Shown here in pieces: positions 8,278-16,156 of a stretch of 64,000 nt of DNA (the first letter of the stretch is position 1; each line of letters opens with the position of its first letter). This stretch comes from an uncultured Bryobacteraceae bacterium (GTDB lineage: Bacteria; Acidobacteriota; Terriglobia; Bryobacterales; Bryobacteraceae). The stretch covers positions 248,001-312,000 of the forward strand of contig CALDSU010000005.1 in the NCBI GenBank assembly GCA_937924525.1. The letters are read 5' to 3'. Both the position numbers and the translations under genes were made by a program. The notes under the pieces are model-generated. The model had not been told where the DNA came from and made no database searches. It was given only the letters and a program-made list of their open reading frames with translations.

Positions 8278-9077
8278 GCGTTCTCGCTCCGTCCGAGGGC
8301 CGCGGGTTCGGCCTCCTCCACTTCGCGGGCGGCCCGGCGAAGATGCGCCAGCACCTCGCTGCCGCGACTCATCGGCAGTTGGCCCGTGGTGCCGGTGACG
8401 CTCAGCGCGGCGGGTGTCCGCAGTCCGGCACAGAATACCGGAACGGCAAAGCAGCGGACCTCGCCTTCTTCCTCTTCATTGTCGACCCCGTAGCCCAGCC
8501 GCCGCACCCGGGCGATTTCCTGCCGCATCGCGTCCGCGGTGGCGATGGTGCGCGGCGTATGGCGGAGAAACGCGCCTTTCGCCAGGAACCGTTGCTGTGT
8601 TTCCGAACAGGCGAAAGCGAGCAACACCTTGCCGACGGCCGTGCAGTGCAGGTCCATCCGCTTGCCGATGTGCGTGCCGAACCGGATCAACCCCGGCGGC
8701 TCGACCTTCTGGACGTAGACGCCTTCGATGCCGTCCAGCACGGCCAGGTGGCTGGTCAGGCGCAATTCCTCCGCCAGCCGCTGCATGGGCGCCAGCGCCA
8801 CTTCCGCGAGCGTGAACCCCCGCGCCATGCCGTGCCCCAAAGTCCGCGCCCGCAGGCCGATGCGATACCGCCGCCCGCCCTCGTCGCGCTCGGCGTATTG
8901 CAGGCGCTGGAGCGTCTGCAACAGCACGTGCGTGGTGCTTTTCGGGATGGCGAGTTTGCGGCTGAGTTCCGACAGGGTCAGCCCGCGGCGCGACTCGTCC
9001 AGCGCCTCGAGGATCGCCAAAGCCCGTTCGACCGCCAGGGCGTGCGGCGCTTGCGGAACTGGTTCAGGCATCGGCAT
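8274..9077 (-). CDS. IclR-family transcriptional regulator
   Basis: This regulator of about 267 residues has an N-terminal winged helix-turn-helix (ALAVERALAILEALDESRRGLTLSELSRKLAIPKSTTHVLLQTLQRL) and a C-terminal effector-binding domain (LRLTSHLAVLDGIEGVYVQKVE, LHCTAVGKVLLAF, EEEEGEVRCFAVPVF). This is the standard IclR layout for sensing small carboxylic or sugar-derived ligands. The start is ambiguous: ATGs at 9077 and 9071 both overlap the end of the SDR gene, and the ORF track begins at 9098. The overlaps on both sides place it inside the operon it probably controls. Confidence 0.9.
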   Translation of the reverse strand: MPMPEPVPQAPHALAVERALAILEALDESRRGLTLSELSRKLAIPKSTTHVLLQTLQRLQYAERDEGGRRYRIGLRARTLGHGMARGFTLAEVALAPMQRLAEELRLTSHLAVLDGIEGVYVQKVEPPGLIRFGTHIGKRMDLHCTAVGKVLLAFACSETQQRFLAKGAFLRHTPRTIATADAMRQEIARVRRLGYGVDNEEEEGEVRCFAVPVFCAGLRTPAALSVTGTTGQLPMSRGSEVLAHLRRAAREVEEAEPAALGRSENA

Positions 9078-9855
9078 CCGGGGGATCGAGCGAGGCAAGC
9101 CGGTACATGGCGGTCATCCCGCCGTCCACCACCAACGTCGCGCCGTTGATGAACCGGCTTTCCGGAGACGCCAGAAAGAGGGCGCACGCGGCGATGTCCG
9201 CCGGCTCGCCGAAACGGCCGGCCGGATACAGCGCGCGCAGTTCTTCACGCAGGCGCGGCGCGGCGTCGTACGCCACCCGCGAACTTTCGGTGAGAATCGT
9301 CCCGGGACAAATCGCGTTCGCGCGAATGCCGTATCCACCGTACTGGCGGGCCATCAGCCGCGTCAGGGACACGATGCCGCCCTTGGCCGCGGTGTAGGCG
9401 GCCAGGTGAATGCCGGCCAGCGCGTTGACGCTGCTCAGCGAAATGATCACCCCGTCGCGCCGCCGCATCATCCCCGGCAGGACCTCCCGGCTGAAAAGAA
9501 AGACGCTCTTCAGGCACACCGCCAGCAAGCGGTCCCAGACGGCTTCGCCGATTTCGTGCAAGCGCCCGTCGCCCTGCACCGAGGCGGCATTATTCACCAG
9601 GATATCGACCGCGCCCGCAGCCGCGACGGCGCGCCGGACCTGGCCGGGGTCAGCCACGTCGGCTTCGATCGCGAGGCAAGATCCCCCCGCGGCGCGGATC
9701 TCCGCGGCGGTCTCTTCATTGGCCGGGCCATCGAGGTCAACCGCCGCCACCTGCGCGCCTTCCGCCGCGAAGCGCCGCGCGATCTCCCGGCCGATGCCTT
9801 GCGCCGCGCCGGTCACCAGCGCGCGGCGGCCAGCCAGCAACTTTCCCGTCATCAT
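9064..9855 (-). CDS. short-chain dehydrogenase/reductase (SDR), probably NAD(P)-dependent
   Basis: This 263-residue classical SDR shows the cofactor motif TGAAQGIG, the DVAD acidic site, the NNAA motif, the catalytic Ser in LSSVNA, and the Tyr/Lys pair in YTAAKGG. It ends with the PAGRFGEPADIAACALFLAS and INGATLVVDGG segments typical of glucose-dehydrogenase or 3-oxoacyl reductase-like SDRs. In this operon context oxidation of a sugar or sugar acid is plausible but not shown. Two adjacent ATGs (MMTGKLLAGRRALVTG) define the start; the extension to 10293 in the ORF track covers the transporter gene in another frame. Confidence 0.9.
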   Translation of the reverse strand: MMTGKLLAGRRALVTGAAQGIGREIARRFAAEGAQVAAVDLDGPANEETAAEIRAAGGSCLAIEADVADPGQVRRAVAAAGAVDILVNNAASVQGDGRLHEIGEAVWDRLLAVCLKSVFLFSREVLPGMMRRRDGVIISLSSVNALAGIHLAAYTAAKGGIVSLTRLMARQYGGYGIRANAICPGTILTESSRVAYDAAPRLREELRALYPAGRFGEPADIAACALFLASPESRFINGATLVVDGGMTAMYRLASLDPPDADA

Positions 9856-9875
9856 GGTCGAGACTTGTGAAGGTA

Positions 9876-10295
9876 TCACGGGAGGCTCAACATCACCACT
9901 GCCGCGATGCCGCACGCGATGCCGGCGATTCCGTACGGCCCCACGCGCTCGCGGAAGATCAGCCTGCCCGCCAGCGCCACCAGGAAGATGGTCGCGCCCG
10001 CGATCACCGGGTACACCACGTACCCCGGCGCGCCGTTCGACACCGCGCCCACCAGGCAGGCTTGGCCGAGGAGACTCATCAGCGCCATGGCCGCGCCAAT
10101 GACCGCCTCGCGCAAGTAGGGGCGCGACACCCGCCGCGCGCTCATCGCGAGCGCCAACAGGAAACCACAGCCGTACCACGCCGCCAGGTAATGGCTGCTG
10201 TAGCGCACGCCCAGTCCCGCTTCGGCCAGCACCTTGGCGCCCAGCAGCGCGAATCCGTTGGCGGTCATCGCGGCCAGCATCAGGCGGAACCACAT
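9876..10295 (-). CDS. EamA/DMT-type half transporter, second half
   Basis: This 139-residue protein is almost entirely hydrophobic, with about four to five membrane segments. It resembles one EamA repeat: LMLAAMTANGFALLGAKVLAEA, AAWYGCGFLLALAM, VIGAAMALMSLLGQACLVGAVSNGAPGYVVYPVIAGATIFLVALAGRLIFRERVGPYGIAGIACGIAAVVML. The RLIFRERVGPYGIAGIACG stretch is the classic end of an EamA domain. Its ATG lies one base after the stop of the preceding half transporter (TAAGATG). Full EamA carriers have two repeats in about 300 residues, so the two products probably work as a heterodimer. Confidence 0.8.
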   Translation of the reverse strand: MWFRLMLAAMTANGFALLGAKVLAEAGLGVRYSSHYLAAWYGCGFLLALAMSARRVSRPYLREAVIGAAMALMSLLGQACLVGAVSNGAPGYVVYPVIAGATIFLVALAGRLIFRERVGPYGIAGIACGIAAVVMLSLP

Positions 10296-10296
10296 C

Positions 10297-10740
10297 TTAG
10301 CGCCCCCGCTCCTGGAGCGTCTTGTCCTTCCACACCAGCAGTATCGCCATCAGGATGGCCACGAGCGCCAAGCCCTTGCGCGGATTCAGCCGCTCCCCGA
10401 ACACCCACAGCGAAATCAGGGTGGGAATGCCATAAGACAAGCTCAGCATCAGCCAACTTGTGGCCAAGCTGCCGTGCCGGATGCCCATCTGAAACGTCAG
10501 CACCGCCAGCGCCGCGCACGCCGCGCTCGGCACGGCGATCCGCCACACCTCCCAGGGAATGGCGGGCGCCGGACCCCCCTGGCGGGCGAGCAGCGCGTAG
10601 GCGAACAAGGCGGACCAGCCAAACAGGAGAAAGTTGATCACCACCGGCCGGCAATGCCTCGTATCCGCCATCTTGTGCAGAATCCCCAGCATGGTGTAAC
10701 AGCCCAGCGTGCCCAGCAGGTAAAGGTATCCGAGTTCCAT
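10297..10740 (-). CDS. EamA/DMT-type half transporter, first half
   Basis: This 147-residue membrane protein carries a single EamA-like repeat: YLYLLGTLGCYTMLGILHKMA, VVINFLLFGWSALFAYALLA, AVPSAACAALAVLTFQMGIRHGSLATSWLMLSLSYGIPTLISLWVFGERLNPRKGLALVAILMAILLVW. The WVFGERLNPRKGLALVAI end matches the second half-gene downstream, which starts directly after it. The upstream glycosidase stop is a single base away (TGATATG), so it is certainly co-transcribed. The substrate is unknown; the operon suggests a sugar or sugar-derived metabolite. Confidence 0.8.
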   Translation of the reverse strand: MELGYLYLLGTLGCYTMLGILHKMADTRHCRPVVINFLLFGWSALFAYALLARQGGPAPAIPWEVWRIAVPSAACAALAVLTFQMGIRHGSLATSWLMLSLSYGIPTLISLWVFGERLNPRKGLALVAILMAILLVWKDKTLQERGR

Positions 10741-10741
10741 A

Positions 10742-13700
10742 TCAGAAGACCGCTTTCACCTGCACTCTGCCGCGCGGGGGCAGCCGCACTTCCTGGACGG
10801 ATGGCGCGTCCTGCCCGCCGATGGTGACGGCGCGGGGCGTGCGTGGCAGCCGGAGAATCACCTCGCGCGCCGAAAAACCGGGAGCGAAGTCCACCGTGAC
10901 CTCGATGGCGTCCCGCGCCGCCCTCGCCTCCAGCGAGACTTTTCCGAAAAAAGTGGCCGCGTCGCGGAACGCGATCCGCTTCGCCGGCTCAAACCAGTGC
11001 GGCGGGACTCCGTCCAGCAAACGCAGCGTATCCTGGGCGGGCTGTTCCACGGTCTCGCGCACCAGGGCCATGCGCAGCAACTGCAAAGTCATGCCCGGAC
11101 CGGCCGAGAGCGGTTCCCCTTCGCACATTTGGGCGCCGGTGAAACCCCAGTTCCAGTGGAAATACCAATACCAGAGGAAGCGCTGCGTCTCCCGCCACAG
11201 GGCGGCGTTGTCCGAACGCAACGGCCAGATGCCGGCCACTTCCGGAAAACTGTACAGGTTCTCCGACATGCCGTGCGCCAGCACGCCGTACAGCGAAGTC
11301 CAGAAGCGATCCCGCCGTCCGTGTTCGAGCAGGCTCTCGTAATAGCCTTTGCCATAAATCTGGTCCAGGCCTACGGTAAAGCGCACCAACCCCGCCGCGA
11401 TGCCGCCGCGCTGCTCCATGTAGTCGGGAATCCAGCGCGAGCGCGGATCCTCCGGCGGGAACAACTTCACTTCGAGCAGCATCGGCGCGAACAGATTCCA
11501 ATAGTTGCCGAGGAACGACCACGTGTGCGTGGACGGCGTGTCCAGGCCGAGGAACGCGTACGGGGGCTCTTTCTCGCGATACTCCCCGCCCGAGCCGATG
11601 TCGAAGGACATGGGAAGAAACGGCAGCCCGGTCGAGCGGTCCACCAAGCCGTCGGCGAACTCGAGCAGGCGCGTGCGGTAGCGCTCCGCCTCGCGCTCGT
11701 AACGGGCGGCTTTTTCCATCTGGCCCAGCAGCCGGAACGCCAGCGCCGTGTCGCGCAGGCCGCGCCAGCAGGTGGCGTTCGCATAGAAACTGTACGCCGG
11801 CGTGGAAATATCGCCCCCGTAGGCATGGCGGGGCAACAGGCCGGCGTACTTGGCATCGCGGTTCTCCTGCGTGACTTTCAGCGTCCACTCGGCGGCGGCC
11901 TCCAGGTCGGGAGCATGGTTTCGCAGCCAATCCAGGCCGTCCGACAGCCGCGCGATGGTGATCGCGTACCACGGCTCGAGACCGTTGCGGTACTGGTGAT
12001 GGTAATTCTTCTTGTCCATCAACTCGGGCGCCAGCATGGCCGTCAGGATCTGGCGCGCTTCCCGGGGGTAACCGGCCTGGGCGAGCGCCACCGCCGGCCA
12101 TCCTTCCTCGATGCCGAAGTAGGACTCATAGAAATACGCGCCGTAGCGGACCGTTTTTTCCCCGTCCTGGGTAATGATCAGGGACTGCGCCAGCAGGTTC
12201 TTGAAGATCTCATTCAGGTGCGGTTCGGGCAGATCCACCGTCATGCCTTCGGTCAGCTTGCGCCGCCACCAGGCGGTGAACCCGGCCGCGGAGCGCGCGA
12301 ACGAAAAGCCCGACAGTTCGCCGGACGAGCGCACCGGCGCGGACACATCCGGCAGGAAGAAGCGGAGCGTCACCGTCTGCCGCGGGGCCAGGGCGAGCGG
12401 ATATACGAGATGGTTTTCGAGCGGCGTCCCTCGCCATTGGCCCGCGGTTTCCGCCCGTAAGACGACCTCGCCGCCGGCGCGCGTAACGGTGCGGCTCTCC
12501 GGATCCCAGCGGTAGCCGGTGGGTTCCGGCGCGTAGACGAGCGGACTGGAACGCGGACCGGGACTGCGCTGCCCCCGCCGGCGGCCCATCGCCAGCGTAA
12601 ACGCGGTGGTGACCGGCCGGGCCGCGAGGTTGGTGATGGCGACTTCCGCGAGCGCGCCGTAAAACGGGTCGTCCGGTGCCGTGACCAACAGGTCCTGCGT
12701 AAAGCGCACGCCGTCGCGCTCGAGCACGGTGCGCGTCGCCGGCAGGTAGCCGTCGCGGAGGGAGGTCTGCGGCCACGCGAGGCCCGCGCCAAACAGCTCC
12801 GGCGTGGCGCCGGCGGCGGGGGCGAACCACCGGTCTCGCGGCTCGGGCGCGAAGCGGCCTTCGTACTGGAGGAACGTCCCGTTCCAGTTCACGATCCACT
12901 CTTCTTCATCGGCCGGGCGTCCGATCGCGGTCCGGGCGAAGTGCAGCGGCAGCAGGAGCCCGCGCATGGCCTGCAAATCGGGGTTGGTCAAAGTGGCGAA
13001 GCGCGCCTGCAGCAGGTCCGTGCGGGAGTGCTGGAGATCGGCCGCGTACTGCGCTCCCGCGGCGTCGTGAAAGGCATGCAGCCGCGCCGGCGGCCCCCCC
13101 GCCGCCGATCGGGCACGGTACCGCTGCGCCGCGACAGGAAGAAAACGCGCTTCTCCGGGGGAGGCGACCCCGTGAGACTCGACGTCGCGCCACCGCAGGC
13201 CGTCCCACCATTGCGCCGTCAGCGGAGACGTTCCCGCCGGCGCCGCCAAACGATTCAACAGGACGCGAAACGGCCACTCGACTTCCCGCCAGCCATCGCG
13301 GACGCCCTGCCGGCTGGCGGGCGCGGCGGCCAGGTCCGCGCCGGGTTGCATCCAGGCGGGCGCCGGGGGCGGTTCCGGCGGAATGGCGATGCCCGGGGCG
13401 GGCGCGGCTTGTCCGGAGAATCGCGCCTGGATCCCGCGCACGGCGTAAAGACGCTGTCCGGGATCCTTCTGCGCCGGAATCTCCAGCCGCACGCGCAGGC
13501 GCGTGGTCGTGACCGGCGCGAAGCGGTACGTCCAGCGAATCGACCCGAAACCCTGCAAGGGCGCGAGCGCCGCGGCGTCCCGCCGGTCCGCCGTCACGCG
13601 CGCCGCCAGCGGCGTCCACGCTCCGTCGCGCCAGTATTCCAGCCGCTGCCCGTGCGGTTCCGGCTGATACGCACGCCCACCCATCGTGACGTACTCGATG

Positions 13701-13894
13701 GCGAGTTCATCGGCCTGCGCCGGCGCCTCCCAGCAGACTCCCGCATCCACCGGATCGAGCTGCAAGCCCGTGCCCAACACCTCGATCGCGGCGTCGGCAA
13801 ACAGCGGCCGGCTCTGCGGAGTCCAGGTGAATGGCTGCGGCTGCGGCGCGCCGAAGGCCAGAGAGGACAGCAAGACCAGACAGCGGGCGGTCAT
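10742..13894 (-). CDS. large secreted (alpha/alpha)6-barrel glycosidase-like protein
   Basis: This 1050-residue exported protein starts at MTARCLVLLSSLAFGAPQPQ, a signal peptide; the ORF-track extension begins at a TTG and adds a low-complexity leader. The N-terminal third looks like beta-sandwich carbohydrate-binding modules. The central part (about residues 580-930) has helical repeats of a six-hairpin glycosidase: FYESYFGIEEGWPAVALAQAGYPREARQIL, NGLEPWYAITIARLSDGLDWLRNHAPDLEAA, CWRGLRDTALAFRLLGQMEKAARYEREAERYRTRLL. The C-terminal 90 residues form another beta domain. It resembles alpha-L-rhamnosidase or GH-type (alpha/alpha)6 enzymes of soil Acidobacteriota; the substrate is not predictable. 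It is the first gene of the six-gene operon. Confidence 0.72.
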   Translation of the reverse strand: MTARCLVLLSSLAFGAPQPQPFTWTPQSRPLFADAAIEVLGTGLQLDPVDAGVCWEAPAQADELAIEYVTMGGRAYQPEPHGQRLEYWRDGAWTPLAARVTADRRDAAALAPLQGFGSIRWTYRFAPVTTTRLRVRLEIPAQKDPGQRLYAVRGIQARFSGQAAPAPGIAIPPEPPPAPAWMQPGADLAAAPASRQGVRDGWREVEWPFRVLLNRLAAPAGTSPLTAQWWDGLRWRDVESHGVASPGEARFLPVAAQRYRARSAAGGPPARLHAFHDAAGAQYAADLQHSRTDLLQARFATLTNPDLQAMRGLLLPLHFARTAIGRPADEEEWIVNWNGTFLQYEGRFAPEPRDRWFAPAAGATPELFGAGLAWPQTSLRDGYLPATRTVLERDGVRFTQDLLVTAPDDPFYGALAEVAITNLAARPVTTAFTLAMGRRRGQRSPGPRSSPLVYAPEPTGYRWDPESRTVTRAGGEVVLRAETAGQWRGTPLENHLVYPLALAPRQTVTLRFFLPDVSAPVRSSGELSGFSFARSAAGFTAWWRRKLTEGMTVDLPEPHLNEIFKNLLAQSLIITQDGEKTVRYGAYFYESYFGIEEGWPAVALAQAGYPREARQILTAMLAPELMDKKNYHHQYRNGLEPWYAITIARLSDGLDWLRNHAPDLEAAAEWTLKVTQENRDAKYAGLLPRHAYGGDISTPAYSFYANATCWRGLRDTALAFRLLGQMEKAARYEREAERYRTRLLEFADGLVDRSTGLPFLPMSFDIGSGGEYREKEPPYAFLGLDTPSTHTWSFLGNYWNLFAPMLLEVKLFPPEDPRSRWIPDYMEQRGGIAAGLVRFTVGLDQIYGKGYYESLLEHGRRDRFWTSLYGVLAHGMSENLYSFPEVAGIWPLRSDNAALWRETQRFLWYWYFHWNWGFTGAQMCEGEPLSAGPGMTLQLLRMALVRETVEQPAQDTLRLLDGVPPHWFEPAKRIAFRDAATFFGKVSLEARAARDAIEVTVDFAPGFSAREVILRLPRTPRAVTIGGQDAPSVQEVRLPPRGRVQVKAVF

Positions 13895-13991
13895 GGTGAT
13901 TTCTGAATTTGTACCATACCGCCGCACTCCCCAGCGAGACGCTTTGGCTACGGCGCGCGCGGCAGGGGGTTGCGCATCAGTGCGCCATGGG

Positions 13992-14990
13992 CTATCGGGG
14001 TGTTCGCCTCGGGAGGTCGGGGAAGCCGTGAGGCGCGGAGGAACTCCCAATCACCTGCCCGACCTCCACTTCCCCATTGCCCCAAACCGTATGCCGCCCC
14101 ACGCCGGCCCACCTGGCGGCTTCGAGGTAGGGGACGAATTCGGTCAAGTCACCGGCGTACTCGGCTTGTCCGAGGAAGCCGCCGATCGGATGGCGCTGCC
14201 CGGTCCTGCCGCTGCGGCGTTCGGTTTCGATCATCCGGCCTTCCCAGCGGACCAATTCGACCTTGGCCGCGCGCTCGCCCATGGCCCGGAAATCGACCTC
14301 GAGCGGTCCGCGCCCGTAGAGCGCCCGGAGCGTGCTGATCCGGTCGCGGATGCGGCGGAACAGCAGGCCGAAATCCGGACGCGCCACCAGCTCCTGGCCG
14401 GCCTTGAGTTCCGTGGGGGTCACAAACCGCACCCGCAGCCGGCTCACGGCAACGCGCCCTGGATCGTCCAAGACCACCCTGATCGAAGGCAGCGTCTTGG
14501 GCTGGTACAGCATCTCCCCGTCCGACACCAGCGCGCCGGCCTGTTCCTGCTGGTCGAGCGCCTCGACCCGGCGCAGAACCGCCTTGCCCCGCCCCGGTCC
14601 CAGTCCCTCCCGCGCCAGTTGCGCGAAGGTCTGGACGAAATAAGGCGCCACCGGGCGCCGCACATCAAACAAGTGGGCATCAAAATAGAGTCGCGCCCCG
14701 GGCGTCACCGCGCCGCCCAGCCACGACGCGCGGAACACAAAGGGGCGGGGCCAGTCGCGCAGGCCGCTGGGGCCTTCGCCGCGGGCCGCTTGCGGCTCGA
14801 ACACTTGGGCGTAGGGGCAAGACTCGCGGAGTTCACAGTTGGCCACCCCCCGGCACGCGGGTACGCAGGCAAGGCGGCGGAAGATGGTCCCGAACGCCCC
14901 CCGGAGCACATTCCCGGCCTTGCCTGGCGGAAAATACAGAGGGTCGACCGCTTCCAGCCAGAACCGTAGCCGTATCAACGCGAAGTCCAT
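13992..14990 (-). CDS. orphan Cas6-like CRISPR RNA-processing RAMP protein
   Basis: This 332-residue protein matches the Cas6 group with the C-terminal Cas6 domain (DUF2276 type). Near the N-terminus it has GNVLRGAFGTIFRRLACV followed by a cysteine cluster (C42, C46, C52, C58 in CxxxCxxxxxCxxxxxCPY) ending in the typical CPYAQVFEP block. The C-terminus has GGFLGQAEYAGDLTEFVPYLEAARWAGVGRHTVWGNGEVEV, the glycine-rich RNA-binding signature of the family. Cas6 cleaves pre-crRNA at repeats. I see no CRISPR array and no other cas gene within the window, so it acts in trans or has another RNA substrate. The ATG at 14990 (MDFALIRLRF) is chosen. It lies 86 bp downstream of ychF on the same strand. Confidence 0.8.
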   Translation of the reverse strand: MDFALIRLRFWLEAVDPLYFPPGKAGNVLRGAFGTIFRRLACVPACRGVANCELRESCPYAQVFEPQAARGEGPSGLRDWPRPFVFRASWLGGAVTPGARLYFDAHLFDVRRPVAPYFVQTFAQLAREGLGPGRGKAVLRRVEALDQQEQAGALVSDGEMLYQPKTLPSIRVVLDDPGRVAVSRLRVRFVTPTELKAGQELVARPDFGLLFRRIRDRISTLRALYGRGPLEVDFRAMGERAAKVELVRWEGRMIETERRSGRTGQRHPIGGFLGQAEYAGDLTEFVPYLEAARWAGVGRHTVWGNGEVEVGQVIGSSSAPHGFPDLPRRTPR

Positions 14991-15076
14991 CCCGTGGTTC
15001 CGCCCGAATCCTGGTTGTGCCGCTTCCTTCCAGACGCCTCGGCAAGGCGGCGATTCTCCCGCCAACGCCGGGCTCT

Positions 15077-16147
15077 CTAACCGTGCCGGATCACCAGGAC
15101 GTCTCCGTCCTTGACCACGTAGTCCTTGCCCTCCAGGCGCAGGAGTCCTTTTTCCCGGACTCCGGCATAGCCCCGGTGATCCACCAGCGCCTGCCAGTTC
15201 ACCACCTCGGCGCGGATGAATTTCTTCTCGAAGTCGGTATGGATGGCGCCGGCGGCTTTCACCGCGTGGCTGCCCGCGGGCACGGTCCAGGCGCGCACTT
15301 CCGTTTCGCCGGCGGTCAGGAACGACATCAGGCCGAGCAGCGCGTAGGTAGCCGAGATGATCCGGTTCAGACCGGGCTCGGCCAGGCCGTAGCTCGCCAT
15401 CAGGTCCTGAGCTTCCCCGGGCGACAGTTCGGCCAGTTCGGCTTCAATCTTGCCGCACACCGCGGTCACGGCCGTGCGGGGCCGGGCGGGAAGCGCGGCG
15501 CGAAACTCCGCTTCCTTCTCATGCAGCCGCGGCGCGTCGTCCTCGCCCAGGTTCATCACGTACAACATGGGCTTCTGCGACAGGAATTGAAACCCGCGCA
15601 GCCGCCGGTCGCCTTCGGGGTCGAGCGCCAGCTGGCGGAGCGGCGTATTGGCTTCCAGCAGTTCCTTGCACCGGTGCAGGAGTTCCCACTCGTGGTCGAG
15701 ATCGGCGCTCTTGATCTTCTTGCGGTCTTTCTCGACGCGCTCCAGGCGCTTTTCGACCACCACCAGATCGCTCAGGATCAGCTCGGTTTCCAGGTTGTCG
15801 ATGTCGCGCAGGGGATCGACGTCGCCGAATTCGTGCGGCACGGTTTCGTCGGCGAACACGCGCACCACGTGCGCGAACGCGTCCACCACGCGCAGGCTGG
15901 CCAGGTAGGATCCGTCGCGGAGCGATTCCTTGGAGATCGCCGGCACATCCAGGTACTCGACGGTCGCATGGGTGACTTTGGGCGGCTGGAAGATCGCCGC
16001 CAGGGCCTCCAGGCGGGGGTCCGGCACCCGGGCGACGCCGGTGCGCACGGCCGTGGAGCCGATGCGCGTCTCCTGGTGCACGCCGGTGAGGATGGTAAAT
16101 AGGGAGGTCTTGCCCACCATGGGCAAGCCGATGATTGCGGTCTTCAT
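15077..16147 (-). CDS. ychF: YchF/OLA1-family P-loop ATPase
   Basis: This 356-residue protein is the ribosome-associated ATPase/GTPase YchF. It has a Walker A GLPMVGKTS (usually GLPNVGKST), the G4 variant NLGE in YVMNLGEDD (NxxE, which explains the ATP preference of the family, instead of NKxD), a central helical domain (EKRLERVEKDRKKIKSAD), and a C-terminal TGS domain (AIHTDFEKKFIRAEVVNW ... GKDYVVKDGDVLVIRHG). YchF proteins act in translation quality control and oxidative-stress responses. It lies 9 bp downstream of moxR on the same strand. Confidence 0.96.
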   Translation of the reverse strand: MKTAIIGLPMVGKTSLFTILTGVHQETRIGSTAVRTGVARVPDPRLEALAAIFQPPKVTHATVEYLDVPAISKESLRDGSYLASLRVVDAFAHVVRVFADETVPHEFGDVDPLRDIDNLETELILSDLVVVEKRLERVEKDRKKIKSADLDHEWELLHRCKELLEANTPLRQLALDPEGDRRLRGFQFLSQKPMLYVMNLGEDDAPRLHEKEAEFRAALPARPRTAVTAVCGKIEAELAELSPGEAQDLMASYGLAEPGLNRIISATYALLGLMSFLTAGETEVRAWTVPAGSHAVKAAGAIHTDFEKKFIRAEVVNWQALVDHRGYAGVREKGLLRLEGKDYVVKDGDVLVIRHG

Positions 16148-16156
16148 GTTCGTGAT

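Noticed and set aside
13895-13991. CRISPR array near the Cas6-like gene
   Set aside because: No spaced direct repeats are present in this gap, in 14991-15076 or in other intergenic regions of the window.
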